From: Micrococcus flavus
Lineage (GTDB): Bacteria > Actinomycetota > Actinomycetes > Actinomycetales > Micrococcaceae
Direction of reading: 5' to 3'
DNA: 64,000 nucleotides
Assembly (NCBI RefSeq): GCF_014204815.1
Contig: NZ_JACHMC010000001.1
Coordinates: 496,001-560,000, forward strand
Shown here: positions 62,842 to 64,000 of the stretch, one piece after another
How the letters are laid out: the number at the start of each line of letters is the position of its first letter
Numbering within the stretch: the stretch's first letter is position 1
The notes under the pieces: model-generated
The model's database searches: none
The model's input: the letters and a program-made list of their open reading frames with translations, nothing else
What the model was told of the DNA's origin: nothing
Translations under genes and position numbers: made by a program

Positions 62842-64000
62842 TCAGGGCCGGGCGTCGCCGCGCAGCGAGCGAAGGGTGCGTCCGGCCGCGTCCCGCACCA
62901 CGGCGCGCAGGGGGCTCACAGTGTCCGACGCGTCCTGGCCCTCCGCGGGCGGCCCGGCGGCCGCCTCGCGCTCCACCCTGCGCTGACGCTCGGCGGCGGT
63001 GCCCTCGGCCATCATCGTGCGCACGTGGGCCAACTCGGCCTCGCACTCCAGCTCGCGGGCCACCGGGGCCAGCCGGTCCAGTTCGTCGGAAAGGTGCTCG
63101 GCCACCGGCACCGTGGTGCCCGCGGCGTCCATGACGACCTCGGCCTGCATGCCGTAGCGCGCCGCCCGCCACTTGTTCTCCGCCACGTACCAGGGAGGGA
63201 GGATCGCCGGCGGCTCCTGGCCGCGCTCGAGACCGGCGGAGAGGTCGTGCACGAGGCACTGCGTGAGGGCGGTGACGGCGGCGATCTCCTCGATCGTGGC
63301 CATGCCGTCGCACGCGCGCATCTCCACCGTGCCCAGGCGGGGCACGGCGCGCACGTCCCAGCGGCACTCCGTCGCATCGTTCACCATCCCCACCTGCACC
63401 ATCTGCTCGAGGCACCGCTCGAAGTCCCGGTAGTCCTCGAACTGGTGGGGCAGCCCCGCCGTGGGCAGCTGCTGGAACACCTGCGTGCGCTGGGACTGGT
63501 AGCCGGTGTCCCCGCCGGCCCAGAAGGGGGACGAGGCGGACAGCGCCAGGAAGTGCGGGAAGCGGTTCACCAGGCCGTTCACCACCGGCATGGCCTTGGA
63601 GACGTCGTCCAGGCCCACATGCACGTGCACGCCGAAGATCAGCATCTGCCGCCCCCAGTACTGGGCGATCTCCACCACCTGGTTGTAGCGGTCCTTGTCC
63701 GTCACGGGCTGCAGGTTCGGATCCTCGAACGGGTGGGATCCCTGGCAGTACAGGTGCATCCCGCGCCGCTCGGCGGCGTCCAGGATCCCGGAGGCGATGC
63801 CCCGCAGCTCCTCGGCGGCCGAGCCCACGGTCCGGTGCACCCCCGTGACCAGCTCCACGGTGTTCTGCAGCATCTCTGCGGTGACGTGCGGATGCTCCTC
63901 CTCGGGCCCCAGCCCTGCGGTCTGCAGCGCCTCGGCGATGACGTCGGGGGCCTCGGCGCGCAGGTCGCCGGTGGCCGCGTCGACGAGGGCGAGCTCCCAC
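62842..64000 (-). CDS. GCS2-type carboxylate-amine ligase (glutamate--cysteine ligase-like), cut at its 5' end
   Basis: The frame is open to the window edge, starting in WELALVDAATGDL, the conserved GxEwEL strand of the GCS2/YbdK family, so only about 10-20 N-terminal residues are missing. Other family marks are MLQNTVELVTGVH, FGVHVHVGLDD, ASSPFWAGGDTGYQSQRTQV and VRAVPRLGTVEMRACD. These enzymes join glutamate (or a related acid) to an amine using ATP. Actinobacteria of this group make mycothiol rather than glutathione, so the true substrate is open. A basic C-terminal tail follows residue 330. Confidence 0.88.
   Translation of the reverse strand, partial: WELALVDAATGDLRAEAPDVIAEALQTAGLGPEEEHPHVTAEMLQNTVELVTGVHRTVGSAAEELRGIASGILDAAERRGMHLYCQGSHPFEDPNLQPVTDKDRYNQVVEIAQYWGRQMLIFGVHVHVGLDDVSKAMPVVNGLVNRFPHFLALSASSPFWAGGDTGYQSQRTQVFQQLPTAGLPHQFEDYRDFERCLEQMVQVGMVNDATECRWDVRAVPRLGTVEMRACDGMATIEEIAAVTALTQCLVHDLSAGLERGQEPPAILPPWYVAENKWRAARYGMQAEVVMDAAGTTVPVAEHLSDELDRLAPVARELECEAELAHVRTMMAEGTAAERQRRVEREAAAGPPAEGQDASDTVSPLRAVVRDAAGRTLRSLRGDARP

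Overview
This window is chromosomal DNA from a very high-GC actinobacterium. Gene order, ribosomal protein sequences and codon choice (nearly always G or C in the third position) point to Micrococcaceae, most likely Micrococcus luteus or a close relative. The species call is an inference from memory of the family; no search was run.

Layout. 1-1640: the start of pfkA (minus), an aspartate-type aminotransferase (minus) and tRNA-Trp. 1712-5553: secE-nusG-rplK-rplA, a terminator, a new promoter, an L10-type leader with an internal terminator hairpin, then rplJ-rplL. 5660-6844: a membrane acyltransferase sitting between rplL and rpoB. 7034-14495: rpoB-rpoC. 14574-15797: a FemAB-type gene (minus). 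16052-20609: the str cluster (rpsL, rpsG, fusA, then tuf with its own promoter). 20726-21321: two small membrane proteins. 21672-26984: the S10 operon. 27327-31445: the spc-type operon without rpsN/rpsZ. 31613-34427: secY-adk-map. 34601-38044: infA-rpmJ-rpsM-rpsK-rpoA-rplQ. 38171-40290: truA and rplM-rpsI. From 40454 on there is a mixed housekeeping region: PPK2 polyphosphate kinase, a Tat-lipoprotein amidase (minus), glmM, a small membrane protein, mscL (minus), coaA (minus), galE, glmS, a serine hydrolase, glgX, a DUF218-like protein, acpS, nnr, alr, tsaE, tsaB, rimI, then a short AT-rich islet, tsaD, a small helical protein, and on the minus strand a short-chain dehydrogenase, a zinc alcohol dehydrogenase and a GCS2-type glutamate-cysteine ligase cut by the window end.

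How it works together. The first two thirds make the transcription and translation machinery: both large RNA polymerase subunits plus alpha, NusG, the SecE/SecY channel, EF-G, EF-Tu, IF-1 and most ribosomal proteins. The rest supplies cell-wall precursors (glmS, glmM, galE, alr, amidase, FemAB), cofactors (coaA, acpS, nnr) and the t6A tRNA modification enzymes (tsaE, tsaB, tsaD).

Regulation visible in the sequence. The ribosomal operons have promoters with hexamers about 17-18 bases apart and leaders of 100-270 bases. Many single genes instead show a TANNNT box exactly 7 bases before the start codon, which predicts leaderless mRNAs. Long GC-rich hairpins, mostly without a T-tract, separate the units.

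Standouts. (1) Ribosomal protein S12 has Arg at position 88, encoded by AGG, where Lys is expected; this is a classic streptomycin-resistance substitution one base from AAG. (2) An approximately 45 percent GC islet between rimI and tsaD carries two small ORFs, one soluble and one with two membrane segments. They share a parallel-beta-helix-like motif with a 22-residue period and use AGA and ATA codons that I recall as unassigned in M. luteus. (3) L17 is fused to a C-terminal domain with a YHVPG...WF signature. (4) mscL appears to need an ATA start to keep its conserved N-terminal helix.
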